This document shows positions 1 to 10,479 of a stretch of DNA of 64,000 bases, in pieces. Under the pieces are notes generated by a model, which saw nothing but the letters and a program-made list of their open reading frames with translations, was not told the origin of the DNA and did not search any database. Origin of the DNA: Leishmania donovani (Eukaryota > Euglenozoa > Kinetoplastea > Trypanosomatida > Trypanosomatidae); NCBI RefSeq assembly GCF_000227135.1, contig NC_018244.1, forward strand, positions 508,734 to 572,733, given 5' to 3'. Position 1 is the first letter of the stretch. Each line of letters begins with the position of its first letter. Made by a program: the position numbers and the translations under genes.

Positions 1-711
1 CCGCCATCACGCATGGAAGGCGCTAAGCCGTTTGTGTCGTGCAGCCCCTCGCGCTGGCATGAGTTGGAGCCGTTCCCTCAGCGCAGGGCTGCTGCTGCTG
101 CTGTGGGCGGAGCTGGCACAGCGGAGCTCAGCGGAGGTGGGCGTCCTTCGGCTAAGAAGACGGCGACAGGGCTCCCCGGCTCTTCCTCGTCAGCATCCTC
201 CTCGGCAGCTGCCCTGGCTGTGGAGACGCCCGCTTGCTCGGCCGGTAAAGGTGCCGGGGTGGCTGAGGCGCCGCTGTGGCAGCGATTTCCTCGCTTCCAT
301 CCCGTGGTGGTGGGAGTCACTGTGGAGGAGTACCTGCGCATGCACCCGACAGCGCAAAAGGGTAGCGGCATTACACCCGCCACTGCTGCGGGCAGCACGG
401 TGGCTGCCGGAGCTGGAAGGGCGAGCGAGACGGCTGCAGCCGTCCAGGCAAACGCCGACGCGACACTCTCCGTTACCGCGGCGAATGGGGCAGCGGCGCC
501 TCGTGATGCGGTTTCGGCAGCTTCACCGATGGTGCCTGCTGTTTCGGTCACCGGAGGCGGTGTGGGAACAGTCAAAGCAGCGCATGGTGAGTCAGCTTCC
601 CACTCCCCCGCGTCCAGCGTCCCATCGGAGGAGCGACGCGCTGATGAAGCCTTCTTGCACTCCGAGGCGCCGCAAGACGTTGTCAAGGCATCCTCCTTCA
701 CTTCCCTGTGA
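1..711 (+). CDS. 3' end of an unidentified protein (partial)
   Basis: The frame is open from the first base of the window to the TGA at 709-711, so this is the last 236 residues of a gene that starts upstream. The first in-window ATG (13) is probably internal. Nearly all of it is Ala/Ser/Gly/Val-rich low complexity. One less repetitive segment, around 275-350, carries a short aromatic and hydrophobic patch (PLWQRFPRFHPVVVGVTVEEYL) that may be a conserved motif. No domain was recognised. Codon choice is strongly GC3-biased, like the other genes here, which supports coding. Function unknown. Confidence 0.6.
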   Translation, partial: PPSRMEGAKPFVSCSPSRWHELEPFPQRRAAAAAVGGAGTAELSGGGRPSAKKTATGLPGSSSSASSSAAALAVETPACSAGKGAGVAEAPLWQRFPRFHPVVVGVTVEEYLRMHPTAQKGSGITPATAAGSTVAAGAGRASETAAAVQANADATLSVTAANGAAAPRDAVSAASPMVPAVSVTGGGVGTVKAAHGESASHSPASSVPSEERRADEAFLHSEAPQDVVKASSFTSL

Positions 712-1830
712 GAGCGACGGTGGAGGGGGATGGGGTAGGGGAAGTGATTCACTAGAAAGAGCGATATCTTTGTGAGAAGGAGGGGGAGGGAGGGCGTGAC
801 GTACGCGCAACATGCGTGTGTTAAGTCGCCCGTTCGCGCAGCTGCGATGGCCTATCTGAAATCGAACGTACGAAAAAAAAAACGTCGCACACGCACCCGA
901 CTCCGTACTCTTGGATGCTGCGCACGAAGGAGGAAAAGGACGACAGGCCTCATGACCATACTCCCCCTTTCCTCTAATGACATGTGCACACTATCTGCTG
1001 TTCGATCGCTCTTTCTCTCTCTGTGTGTGTGTGTGTGAGCTGATAACGCATCAAAGAGCACTACGAGAGTGAGAGACACAATACCAGGAAGAGCAGGAAA
1101 ATAACAGCGACGGGCGAGGACGCACAGCAGGAGGGACCCACCACTCAGCTCCGATGGTGCATAAGAATCAAGGCCAGCCTCGAGCTCAACCGCTGCCGAG
1201 TGGCAAACTGCGCATCGCCTGGGGGCTGATGCCACAATATGCACAGGAGATGCGAGGCAAAGAGAAACAAAATAACAGCTTGCTGTGCGCGCGCGTGCGC
1301 TCATGCCTCTTGAGACGCTTCGTCCTTCGTGTGCAACGTGTTGCAGGTTCGGTGCGTCTTCACAGCTTCTCCGCCATTCGTTCCCCCTTTTCTTCTCTCT
1401 CTTTCCTGTGCTCACGTCTGTGATGGGTGCTGGCACTCGCTTGTCCCTGATACGCCGATGCATGCGATTGGCCCTCGCATGGTTGCGTGTGCGTGCGCAG
1501 CGGTGGTCGTGTGCCTCCCTCGGGTATGCCTCCCACCATCAACACCAACTCCCTCATTCAGTTCAATCGGACATGCATTGCCGCTGTCCGCTTCTCTCGT
1601 TTTCCTCTTCTCCTCTCTTGATAGCCACACTTCCGCGCGTTCTTGTCGTTGAGCTTGTGCGCGCGTGTGCCGCTGCTTCCCTTAGTCTTTGTCCCCCCCC
1701 CCGGCTATACCCGCTCGCCCGCCCCTCGCTTTCCTTGCTGCCGCTGCCGCCGCTTTTTCGACCGCCCAAGCGGCCAGTGTGGTGCTCGCGCCTCCCCGGG
1801 CCCACTGCCAAACACCGAAAACAGTGACAC

Positions 1831-1865
1831 GTTTTCGGTCTTTTCTTTCGCCTCCTTTTTTTTAG
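1831..1865 (+). promoter_or_regulatory. Candidate spliced-leader acceptor
   Basis: A T/C-rich tract ends in a run of nine T before AG at 1864-1865. In trypanosomatids such a tract plus the first AG marks addition of the spliced leader. Position relative to the 2075 start is typical. Not experimentally supported. Confidence 0.45.
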
Positions 1866-2056
1866 TGCACCCCACCCTCTCTGGCCTCCGTACGCTCCGC
1901 GACTTCTTCGCACCCACCCTTTCCTTCTCTCGTGCGTCTGCCTACCCAAACACCACGCCGCACGCCTTCATCTCTGTGTGCGTCCGTCAACAGAGAAACA
2001 GCCACGGACAAAGAAGAGGCGAGCAACGACGACGACGACGGAGGTGCAGTTGGTTC

Positions 2057-2062
2057 ATGTAA
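2057..2062 (+). promoter_or_regulatory. Minimal start-stop upstream ORF (ATG-TAA)
   Basis: An ATG followed directly by TAA lies 12 nt before the ATG at 2075. It is the only ATG I find between the likely acceptor at 1865 and the main start. Start-stop elements can stall or reduce initiation in other eukaryotes; any effect here is inference. Confidence 0.35.
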
Positions 2063-2074
2063 GGGGGTGAGGGA

Positions 2075-4351
2075 ATGAATGCCAACGGTGACGATGCAGA
2101 CAACGCCGCGGCGCCTAGTCAAGGTCCGCGTCGCGTCGAAGCGCAGCATGCCTGGCGGGGTGCGGTGCCCACAGATGCAAGGAGATCGGATGCCTCAGCG
2201 GCGTTGCTAAAGACAATACCAGAATCGATGGCGGCTGTTCTGTCCCCGCCAGCGCTCGTGCCGCTGCCAGCAACGGCGGCAAGTGCAAGCTCGCCGGAGA
2301 TGGGCACGATTGCAGCCTTCTTTCCTCAGTCTACAGCGCCCCCCTCCGGCGTCTCGGACCGCGAAGCGGATGATAGTGGCGAGAGCAGCGCTATCGCTAG
2401 CGCTGCAACGCCGCAGCGAAGGCGAACAGGCACCCAGGAGTGTGCCCTCAATGCTGGCCACCGCGGCGGCTCCTCTGACCCATCGCACCGCGCACCGCGC
2501 GCCCTCTCAGCTGGCAGGACGCCACAGCAACTCTTGCCCAACTCGGAGAGCGGCAGGGACCTCTCCTTCATGCCCACTAGCGGTGATGCCATTCCGGCTT
2601 TCAGAGCTTGCCCAGGCACGGCCAGCTGCTGTGCTGGCCCGGTCACTGGGCCACTGGAAATCCTCTCTGCATCTACTGCGCTGACAAAACTAGGGTCTGC
2701 CTCAACGCCCCCTTTAACATCGAGATCGTTGCTCTCCGCGCTGCACATCGTGAACGCGTCCACGATGCCTGACACCCCTCTCAGCGACACACGTGCCCAC
2801 CACGACACGGCTGTGGAGGGCACGCCACCGATAGCGCCGGCAGTCCACGTTAACGGGCGGCCAGCAACACCACAGCATAATCAGGAGCGGCATCAGCGAC
2901 CATTCCACACAGCCGATCCGCAGCCTACGGCACCGGATGCGGGCGCCGCAGGGGCGGCGATGCCTGACACGCCAGGTCAATGGCGGCTATCGCAGATGCA
3001 GTACCCAGGCCTGCATCTAGAGCAGCGCCCCAGCCGCTTCCTCACATCGACTCATAATGTAGATGCCGCCGTGCCTCGGATGACGGACCACATGCTCGTC
3101 AACGCGGAGTTTTCCGCCATGCAACTCCTGCCGGAGCGACGGGTCGAGTTGCCGAGCCGCGACACGGAAGCCGGTGGCGGTGTCGGCCGAACCGGCCCCG
3201 AAGCGCACCTACAGCAGCGAGCAATTCGCAATTCGGAGTCGGAGGCAGGCATTGGCTGGCACGATGCTGCCCATCTCACGCCCCTCTTCCGCGCCATTCC
3301 ACCGGTGACTAGCACGTCATTGACAGGGGCTGCGTTTCTGCAGCAGGTGCGCATCGCCACCTCTGAGGAGCGTCGCGTGCGTCTTTTGTTCCACACTCGG
3401 CCGCGTATCCGGCTGAGGGATCGTCCGCGGATTGTGACGAACCCGGTGCTCGACCGGCCAGGGTGGGTGCAGCCGCTGTGCTACCCTACTCTCTGGATAC
3501 CGTGCATGCGCAACACCATCTACTCGATACCGCTAAGCACAGTGATGCGGGCGCCATGGGAGACGGACTTCTTCGGTTCAGCGCAGCCAAGCGTTGCGTT
3601 CTCGGCTTCCGAGACGTCGGTGCTGCCCGGCGAGCAGCCGCGACCCGACTTCAGCGGGGCTGCCCACGGCGGGTCGCGCGCATTGGGCGCCCCGCTGACG
3701 ACCGCCATGCCGACTGCCCCAGCTTTCTACCACGTACCCATCACGGCGCCGCGGCTAGCGCAGTCAAGTGCGCACAATCACCGTGCTGATAGTGAGCTCC
3801 TTCTTCACCGTATGCCAGCCCCGCCGTCGTTGAACCCGCTGAGCGGCATCGGTGAACGCGCAGCGGCAAACTCGCACGGCGAGCTGCTCATCTCCAGCAT
3901 CGAGACGGCCAGCCGGCCGGTGCGGTTCGCCCACAATTGTAGTCACCTGCTGTACCGCTGCTTCTGTGTGCGGTGCGCCATCGCTTCCCAGATGCAGGCG
4001 CTGCAGGCGGACGCCGAGATACGCGGCGCTAAGATGACACTGTTTCCGTCCTGCACCTGTCTGGGGGTGGAGTCCGAGTCGCACACCGAAATCTTGTCCA
4101 CGCTGTGTCTCCTCGACCTCTTCACGCTGGGCGCTCCGTTTGGTTGCTGCTGCTATCATGGACTTGGCTCCGCCTTGTACGGGTGGCACCTGCGCTACAT
4201 GCTGCGTGCGCGGTATCGCATCTTCGCGTGGACTTCAATTGACCTACTCATCATGTGCTGCATCCCTGGCCTTGCGCTGGATCAGCAGGGGGCGGAGCTG
4301 TTGCTCAACGGCACGCCCGAGGCCACCGTAGGACTGCAGTTTATGGCTTAG
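2075..4351 (+). CDS. PLAC8-like cysteine-rich protein with long disordered N-terminus
   Basis: 758 residues. About the first 370 are Ala/Pro/Ser/Thr-rich and probably disordered, followed by a mixed region. The last 140 (from about residue 620) are cysteine-rich: HNCSHLLYRCFCVRCA, then FPSCTC, then GAPFGCCCYHGLG, then a segment LRYMLRARYRIFAWTSIDLL ending in a Cys pair and Pro (MCCIPG). This order (Cys cluster, Cys-Cys-x-hydrophobic block, LRxxLRxRYxI, then CCxP) matches the PLAC8 family, which in Leishmania includes proteins annotated as ama1-like. PLAC8 proteins are small and usually membrane-associated, so a 758-residue version is long. The start follows a good acceptor (1865). The family call is by eye and moderately secure. 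The cellular role is unknown. Confidence 0.6.
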   Translation: MNANGDDADNAAAPSQGPRRVEAQHAWRGAVPTDARRSDASAALLKTIPESMAAVLSPPALVPLPATAASASSPEMGTIAAFFPQSTAPPSGVSDREADDSGESSAIASAATPQRRRTGTQECALNAGHRGGSSDPSHRAPRALSAGRTPQQLLPNSESGRDLSFMPTSGDAIPAFRACPGTASCCAGPVTGPLEILSASTALTKLGSASTPPLTSRSLLSALHIVNASTMPDTPLSDTRAHHDTAVEGTPPIAPAVHVNGRPATPQHNQERHQRPFHTADPQPTAPDAGAAGAAMPDTPGQWRLSQMQYPGLHLEQRPSRFLTSTHNVDAAVPRMTDHMLVNAEFSAMQLLPERRVELPSRDTEAGGGVGRTGPEAHLQQRAIRNSESEAGIGWHDAAHLTPLFRAIPPVTSTSLTGAAFLQQVRIATSEERRVRLLFHTRPRIRLRDRPRIVTNPVLDRPGWVQPLCYPTLWIPCMRNTIYSIPLSTVMRAPWETDFFGSAQPSVAFSASETSVLPGEQPRPDFSGAAHGGSRALGAPLTTAMPTAPAFYHVPITAPRLAQSSAHNHRADSELLLHRMPAPPSLNPLSGIGERAAANSHGELLISSIETASRPVRFAHNCSHLLYRCFCVRCAIASQMQALQADAEIRGAKMTLFPSCTCLGVESESHTEILSTLCLLDLFTLGAPFGCCCYHGLGSALYGWHLRYMLRARYRIFAWTSIDLLIMCCIPGLALDQQGAELLLNGTPEATVGLQFMA

Positions 4352-6612
4352 TGGGCCCTAGGAGGGGGGGGGGGGCGAAGCGCGAGCGGGCGCAATCATG
4401 CCCTGCTTCTCACTCCCCCCTCCTCTCGTGCAGTGCGCACCTGTACACATGCATGCGTGTGACCATCGAGAGGTGCGGCTCACCCTCGAATAAGACAACG
4501 ACATGTGTGCAGTTCGGCGGTGTCGCGCAGGATAATGAACGTATACATACGCGTGCGCGCGTGTTGGATGCTTTTTGATGGATTTGGCATCCCTTGGCGC
4601 CAGTGAGCGCATTGAAATGATAGCGCGGAGAAGAGAAGCGCCGTGATAAGGGTTTGAGGGAGGGGGAGGGGTGGTGGTCGTGGTGGGGGTGGTGCGTACT
4701 CAGACGTAAGGGTGATGTGTGTGCATTTCCGCCAGCACTTCCCTCATATCTCTCTCATGTCTGCCTCCCGCGCTTTTTCTTCCTCTCCAAGTGTGTGGGG
4801 GCTGGATGGAGGCACTGTCTAGGCCGTCGCCCTGGCTGGGTATTGCGCGGCACCCCAACACACCCCAACGCGGCTTTTTGCTTCCGTCTGTCTGTCTGCT
4901 TGTATGTATGTATATCATCTGTGCGTTGTTGCACGCTCGGTTCTGGTTTCTGCCGTTGCCGATTCTCGCCGTCTTCGGCCATGGATGCGCTGGTGTGTGG
5001 CGGATGTCCTCATGGCGCGTTGTTTCTTGTACGCCTGATCATGCTTTCCTTTGTGCTCGCGTGTGCTTTTTCTCGTGTTCGCTGTCGTACACGCGTAGCT
5101 GCGCGTTCTTTCTTATTTTGCTCATGTGCAGATGCATGCGCATGTGCGCGTGGGCCTGTGTCTGTCGGCGGGCCCGCGACCTGTGCTGGCCTTTGTCGGC
5201 CCCTCCCTTTCCGAACTTGCACACTATGTAATAAGCTTTTCCTTCTCCCCTCTATGCATGTGTGTGTGTGCGCTTCTTTTTCACGTTTTCGTTGCGGTTG
5301 CACCGCTGCCTCCCCCTCCCCCTCCACACACACACACACACACACATGCCCTACGCCCCACCTCTTCGGTGTTGCTCTCTCTCGCTGACGCACACAGACA
5401 GACACATACACACACTCACACACACTGCGCGCGCGCACACACAAACACACACACCGCTGCGGACGCATCTCTCCCCCCTTTTCCTTTCGCCGGGCTCACA
5501 TGATTGGCGTAGCGTGTAGTGCGCTGTATGTAAATATGTTGCATGTGTGGCGCATGTCGCACCTCCTTCACCTGGGTTCCCGCGCCCTCCTTCCCCACGC
5601 CTTTTATGGACTTCTCTCGGCTCCGCTGTCGGTCGCCGCTTCGTTGTTGTCACCCGTATCGCGCCTCTGCTCGTCGCCGTCTCGTTGACCATCTCTACTC
5701 GGCGTTTCTTCTTTGTTGTGTGCGCGGCTTGCGTCCCTCCTGTGGGCTCTTTCAGTAAACCGGCTCGCATACGCCGCACACACGCACACATGTGCGTGCA
5801 CGCGAGCAGCTGTCGCAGCCCGCGCCCTTTCTACTGCTCCGCGTGCGCCCTTTGACCTTTCCCCCTCTCCTTCTTCTCCCTCTCTGCCTTTGGTGAGTCG
5901 CGCGGAGCTGCCTCTCCATGGGCGTCATGGAGCCACACCACTCCTCCTTCTCTGTCTTTGGCTGCTTCGCACACCCCCTTTCTCTGTTCGTTGCAAGGCC
6001 GCCAGGAGTTTCGACGATGGCGCGGCAGAGAAGGGGTGGTGAGGATTACGGCTACCGACTGACACAGGAGGAGACGCGGGATTGGCGAACTTGCGTTGAA
6101 AGAAGTTAGCGAGCACGGTGCGCAGGGAGCGGGATGGGGCCTGCTTCCTGCTCAGAAGGCGTGCTCACATGAACGCAACATACCACGCGCCACCACACCT
6201 ACTTGCGAAACGAAGAAAGAAGGTAACAGAATCGGACACTGCATGTCTGCGCGCATACATTTTCTTCACTGTGTACAACCACACTATGTGCAGCTGGCTG
6301 TCACTGCCGCCCCCCCCCCCCCTACCCGGTGCTTTCCGCAAGTGAGGGCTCATGAAAAGCGTATCCCTGTGCGCCGTGCGAATGGCCAGAGGGAAGACAT
6401 AAGCAAGACTCTATGACGGTGGGCACGTGTGGCGACCTGGAGCAACAGAAAATGTGCAGAGGGTGCGGACACGCGGGCCTGCTGATGAGCATCCTTTTCT
6501 TTCACCCCATCTTTACTTTTTCCCGCCTCCGCATTCCCGACGCGCCAATGACTACACCCGCAGACACAGAGACACCCAACAGCCGCACGCACGCGCACGC
6601 ACGCAGCCGAGC
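4352..6612 (+). other. 2.3-kb spacer, CA/GT repeats, no clear gene
   Basis: Contains a G tract at about 4362-4376, dense CT-rich stretches and CA repeats near 5328-5347 and 5396-5455. Short open frames on either strand are repeat translations (poly His/Thr or Cys/Val) and lack normal codon use. A pyrimidine tract at about 6495-6535 followed by AG at 6562-6563 is the likely acceptor for the gene at 6613. Confidence 0.5.
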
Positions 6613-8844
6613 ATGCTCTTCTCTGCGACTCGTCAGCTGCTTGCCCTGCGCGCCAAGCAGCGCGCAACACGGGCAGCTGTGTTGGAGCAGATGGCGGCCT
6701 ACGAGGCCGCCAGGCACGCGTACGAAACCGCGCAGCGTCAGGAGGCAGAGCTGCGAGCGATGTTGCGCGCCGCGGAGGCGCGCACGACACAGCTGCTCCA
6801 AGACTTTGACGATGCGGAGGCCCAACTGCGCAAAACCACGACCGACCTCAGCCACAATCAGTTTCTCTGTCACTCTCTTGAGAGTCGCATCGCAGAACAT
6901 GTCAGGTGCCAGCGCTCGGCTGTGCTGCTGCTGGCTCCGCCATCTTCGTCGATATCGCAGTCATCAGCACCGCCACGGCTGTGCCACATGGATCCCTACA
7001 GTCTCTTGCACACGCCCACGGGTGAGGCCTTTACGTACGACCTTGTCGAACTCAGCAGCTGTGCGTCGGCGGACCAGGCGGTGGGGATGCTCAGCGGTGG
7101 GGAGAGCGATGACGGTAGCGCGACGGAGGGCAGAAACGACGCGGCCGACGCGGCGGTTGGGAGGAGCAACGATGAAGGTGATGATATCGACGCAGAGGCG
7201 AACCAGCTTCCAAACAGCCCAAGCATCACGTCTCTCTTGACTGAAGCCGTCCGGGACGCGCTTCATGGCTATCACTACACACTCCTGTGCACGTCTTCCG
7301 GTGGCTGCCGCCTCTGCGCCCACGACGAAAATCTGACGAACAACGTGTGCCCAGGCACAGTGCCTTCAACCAGCGACGTGCCAGCCGCGGCACACGGACA
7401 GCCCAGCAAGCATTGGTGGACGTGCCAGCCGGCGAGCTTGTGTCTGCGCCTCCTTCAGCTCCTTCAGCGAGAAGCGGCGCGCAGTGGCATTCGTGCGCTC
7501 AGCATCACTGTCGCTGCCGGCTGCGTTGATGAGAGGGAAGCGGCACACATCCCTGGGTCAGGAGTCACGACAAGGACAGCGTCGGCCAAGGCGTCCCATC
7601 GTGCAGCTGTGGCGTGTGGCTGGACGGACCTGCTTCTGCCGGCAGCCGCGCGGCACCAGCAGGTGACCGTCTCCATGGAGGCTGCGCCATCACAAGAAGG
7701 CGAGGAGACGGCACTGCCATCGATGATGTCCGACGTGAGGGTTATGCGGGGAACGAGTGGCGGCAGCGCTGGAGTCGGTTCTTGGCTCGAAGCCGCTTGC
7801 ACGCGTCCCAACGACCGCCACATTTTACTGCCGTCGACGCCTTGTGCAGCTGCGGCCAAGGGGGCTCCGCTGACAACGCATGCGCCCACCCTCGAAGGCG
7901 TGCCTGTAGGCTCCATCGAGGCGGCAGCGTTCTGGCTGCGGGAGGCCGGCCTCCTCTCCACACCGGACACCTCGAACATCCCCAAGGACAGGGCAGCGCT
8001 GCAATCCTCTACCGCGACTTCCACCGAGCACGTCGATGCGCAGGCGACGACTGCTGCTTCCTCTGTGGTGGTCCTCCTCGTGGGCGTGGACAGCCAGGAC
8101 GCAACAGGCAAGCTGCACAGGAGCCTTCTGCGCGTCGTCAGCGACACTCACTTCGACCCGGGGTGCTTTGCCAGTGCCAGGCCGTTGCTGAAGAGCGGCC
8201 GCGGGGGCATCAATGCCGATCCTCCCGCATGCTGCTCTCCTTCGACGTTCGCACTGTACATGTCTCATGCCTTGGGGGCCGTTGCTCGCGCGGCCGCCGA
8301 AAAGACGCCGGATGCGCCGGACACAGGGCGGTCTGCCACACAGGTGAACGGCGAGCATGATGGCACTGCTGCGAGCTCTCCCGTTCCGATGCCGCTGCTG
8401 CAGCGAGCACAGGTGGCGCCCCTCGCTGCCTGCGAGATACGCGCTGCTGCTCAAAGTATCTCTTTGCAATGCCCCGCCGAGGTGTGTGCCGTCTCGGCCG
8501 CAGCTCGCGGATACGCCTCCTCGCGCTCTCAACTCGATGCGGCTTGGTCGCTCTGGGCGGCGCTGCTGCGACCTGTGTTTGGAGGCAACAGCAAGGCACT
8601 GTGGCTGCATTGCACGAGCGTTGGCGGGCGTGGCGGAGGCAGCAGAGGCACAGACGCCAGCATAGGCTTCCGTGACTCTGCAGAGAGCGCCTCTAGCCCC
8701 GGCGGCCCTCCTTCTCCGCCTGTTCCCCGCGACGATACAGCAGCGCTTCGGCTGAGCGCGCTTTTCTGCCGACTGGTGCGCCACGACGCCGTCGCCTCCG
8801 AGGTGTCCCCAGACCTGGCGCGTCTTGTGCGCGTCTGTCTGTGA
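6613..8844 (+). CDS. Coiled-coil protein with degenerate kinesin motor-like domain
   Basis: 743 residues from the ATG at 6613, chosen because the acceptor AG at 6562-6563 lies just upstream; an in-frame ATG at 6427 precedes the pyrimidine tract. Residues ~8-95 form an Ala/Arg/Glu/Gln-rich coiled coil. After that, short segments occur in the order seen in a kinesin-14 motor: neck/first strand (~90-111, LESRIAEHVRCQRSAVLLL), a FxYD-like strand (EAFTYDLV), HGYHYTLLCTSSGG at 218-231 where a motor has GYN..AYGQTGSGK, LEGVPVGSIEAAAFWL (~427), VVVLLVGVDSQD (~485) where DLAGSE is expected, and GGNSKALWLH (657-666), close to the kinesin GGNSKT motif. The phosphate-binding Gly-Lys-Thr and both switch sequences are gone, so ATP turnover is unlikely. 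Low-complexity inserts stretch the domain to ~650 residues. The homology call is inference from motif order. Confidence 0.6.
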   Translation: MLFSATRQLLALRAKQRATRAAVLEQMAAYEAARHAYETAQRQEAELRAMLRAAEARTTQLLQDFDDAEAQLRKTTTDLSHNQFLCHSLESRIAEHVRCQRSAVLLLAPPSSSISQSSAPPRLCHMDPYSLLHTPTGEAFTYDLVELSSCASADQAVGMLSGGESDDGSATEGRNDAADAAVGRSNDEGDDIDAEANQLPNSPSITSLLTEAVRDALHGYHYTLLCTSSGGCRLCAHDENLTNNVCPGTVPSTSDVPAAAHGQPSKHWWTCQPASLCLRLLQLLQREAARSGIRALSITVAAGCVDEREAAHIPGSGVTTRTASAKASHRAAVACGWTDLLLPAAARHQQVTVSMEAAPSQEGEETALPSMMSDVRVMRGTSGGSAGVGSWLEAACTRPNDRHILLPSTPCAAAAKGAPLTTHAPTLEGVPVGSIEAAAFWLREAGLLSTPDTSNIPKDRAALQSSTATSTEHVDAQATTAASSVVVLLVGVDSQDATGKLHRSLLRVVSDTHFDPGCFASARPLLKSGRGGINADPPACCSPSTFALYMSHALGAVARAAAEKTPDAPDTGRSATQVNGEHDGTAASSPVPMPLLQRAQVAPLAACEIRAAAQSISLQCPAEVCAVSAAARGYASSRSQLDAAWSLWAALLRPVFGGNSKALWLHCTSVGGRGGGSRGTDASIGFRDSAESASSPGGPPSPPVPRDDTAALRLSALFCRLVRHDAVASEVSPDLARLVRVCL

Positions 8845-10479
8845 GATGTCAGTGCTCGCCATCCACGCCATCCGTGCACGAACGCCCCGCCCATAGTCAG
8901 CCGGGAACACACGCCACCACGGCACGCCCTTGCGCACACCTCTTTCACACGGCCGCTGCCGTTTCAAGCGTCAGAGGCGTTGCCCTTCGCCTTGCTCTCT
9001 GCTAGAGGGGTCGTGCCTCCTCTCCTTTGCGGCGCGCACCCCCAGCAGCTTTTCAGCGTGCTACCGCCTCGGTGATGTGGTAGACCGCACCGCATAGACA
9101 AAACGACCCCGTAACACTCCTCGGCCGTGAGCGGGCTCGCGCTAGGAGGGATGCTGCGCTGGTGAACGCATCAGCGACGTGGGCAAGTAGACGTGCGAGT
9201 TTCTCTCTCGCGGGTGTGCGAGAGAGTGGGGCGCAGAGAGTTCAGACACCAGTTTTGCATGCCAGGAGGTGTTCGGACGGCAAACCCACACCCCTCGATC
9301 CCTCCTCTCCGGCCATCTCCATCTCCCGCTTCCCTTGATTGTGACATTGCAACCGACGGTTGCGACTACACAATTCGCCTCTCTGCGCACCTCTTCCATG
9401 GCCTGCTCCACTGCTTTCCTTCCTCTGCCCCTCCCCTCTCTCACCGTGTCTTCCTTTTCGCCGCCCCCCTCCCCCCGCTGCGAATCCTCGACTCTTCCAT
9501 ACGTGGTGCGGCTCCGTATTCGTGCTGCCGCATCAGCAGCACCGCCTTTCCCTCTCTCTGTCTCCGCTGCCACCAACCAGCACTGCCATCATCACCACAC
9601 ACGCGTGTCGGCTAGCGGCCTTCATACAGTTGGGCACGCGCACACGCACTCATAAGAGGCGACTGGCGCTCGTGCGTTCGTCAATCGAAGACGCTCGGTA
9701 ACATAATACCTCCATACATTCCACCACCCTCTCTCTCTTTCTGCCCCCCCCCCCCACGCACCCACTCGCTTCCAACTCCCGCGAACGTCGGCCATTCTGC
9801 GCTCATCGCCGTTCAGAGGAGGGAACCGGGGCTGCGGGGCTGCGGCAGTGCGAACGAGAAGAAGCCTCACATGCTCTTGAGCGACACGATCATAGACCAA
9901 AGAGAATACGCGACGCGCAGTCCGCAGTGGCGGCTGGTCTCCCTCTTTACCTAAGTGTCTTCCGTCCATTTCTGCCGGCCCTCCCCTCTTATAGTGCTGT
10001 TTGGTTTTCCTGCTCCGTCTCTCCTCCCTCCCTCCTCCCTTCATCGGGACTTTGTACATGCCCACGCTCGTCCCCTTTCGCACCCTTGATATCATAGACA
10101 TCGAGTAGTCGTTTCTCTCACTGCCCACTTCCTCCCTGCCCAACATTGCGTGTGTGTGTGTGTGGCTCCTATCGTATGTTGCTTGCTCTTTCCTCGTCGG
10201 TCGTGCGGCTCTTCTCTGTTATCACTGGAGCTGCGCGTCAGAGTCTTGTTGGCGCTTTCTCTGACCGTCTCTCCCACGCCAACGCACAAACACACGCGCG
10301 TAGGGGCGTGCGCTTCGTCGCGCAGCTGCAGGCCACTTCCTCCGACCTACACACCATTGCTTCGTAGTGCAGGTGGCGGGTGCGTGTTGCCGTCTCTGCC
10401 GGTCTGCTACGCGCGGTGAACGCCGTACTTCCCACCTGGGAGCGCCCCTCCCCTCCTCCACTCCGCCCCGCTGAGTCTT
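8845..10479 (+). other. 1.6-kb spacer with 5' UTR of the ubiquitin protease gene
   Basis: Nothing gene-like beyond CT-rich tracts, a C run near 9745 and a GT run at about 10149-10162. A possible acceptor is AG at 10229-10230 after the CT-rich segment 10180-10220, giving a ~250-nt 5' UTR. Confidence 0.4.

Larger units (their letters stand above)
712..2074 (+). other. Spacer with 5' UTR of the PLAC8-like gene
   Basis: No credible gene. The stretch has a short GT run near 1020-1037 and many CT-rich tracts. The best trans-splice acceptor is the pyrimidine tract at about 1831-1863 followed by AG at 1864-1865, giving a 5' UTR of roughly 209 nt for the gene at 2075. A start-stop ATG-TAA lies at 2057-2062. 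Confidence 0.5.

Noticed and set aside
5328..5455. CA repeats as a CRISPR-like or structured array
   Set aside because: Simple dinucleotide repeats without spacers; common in Leishmania intergenic DNA.
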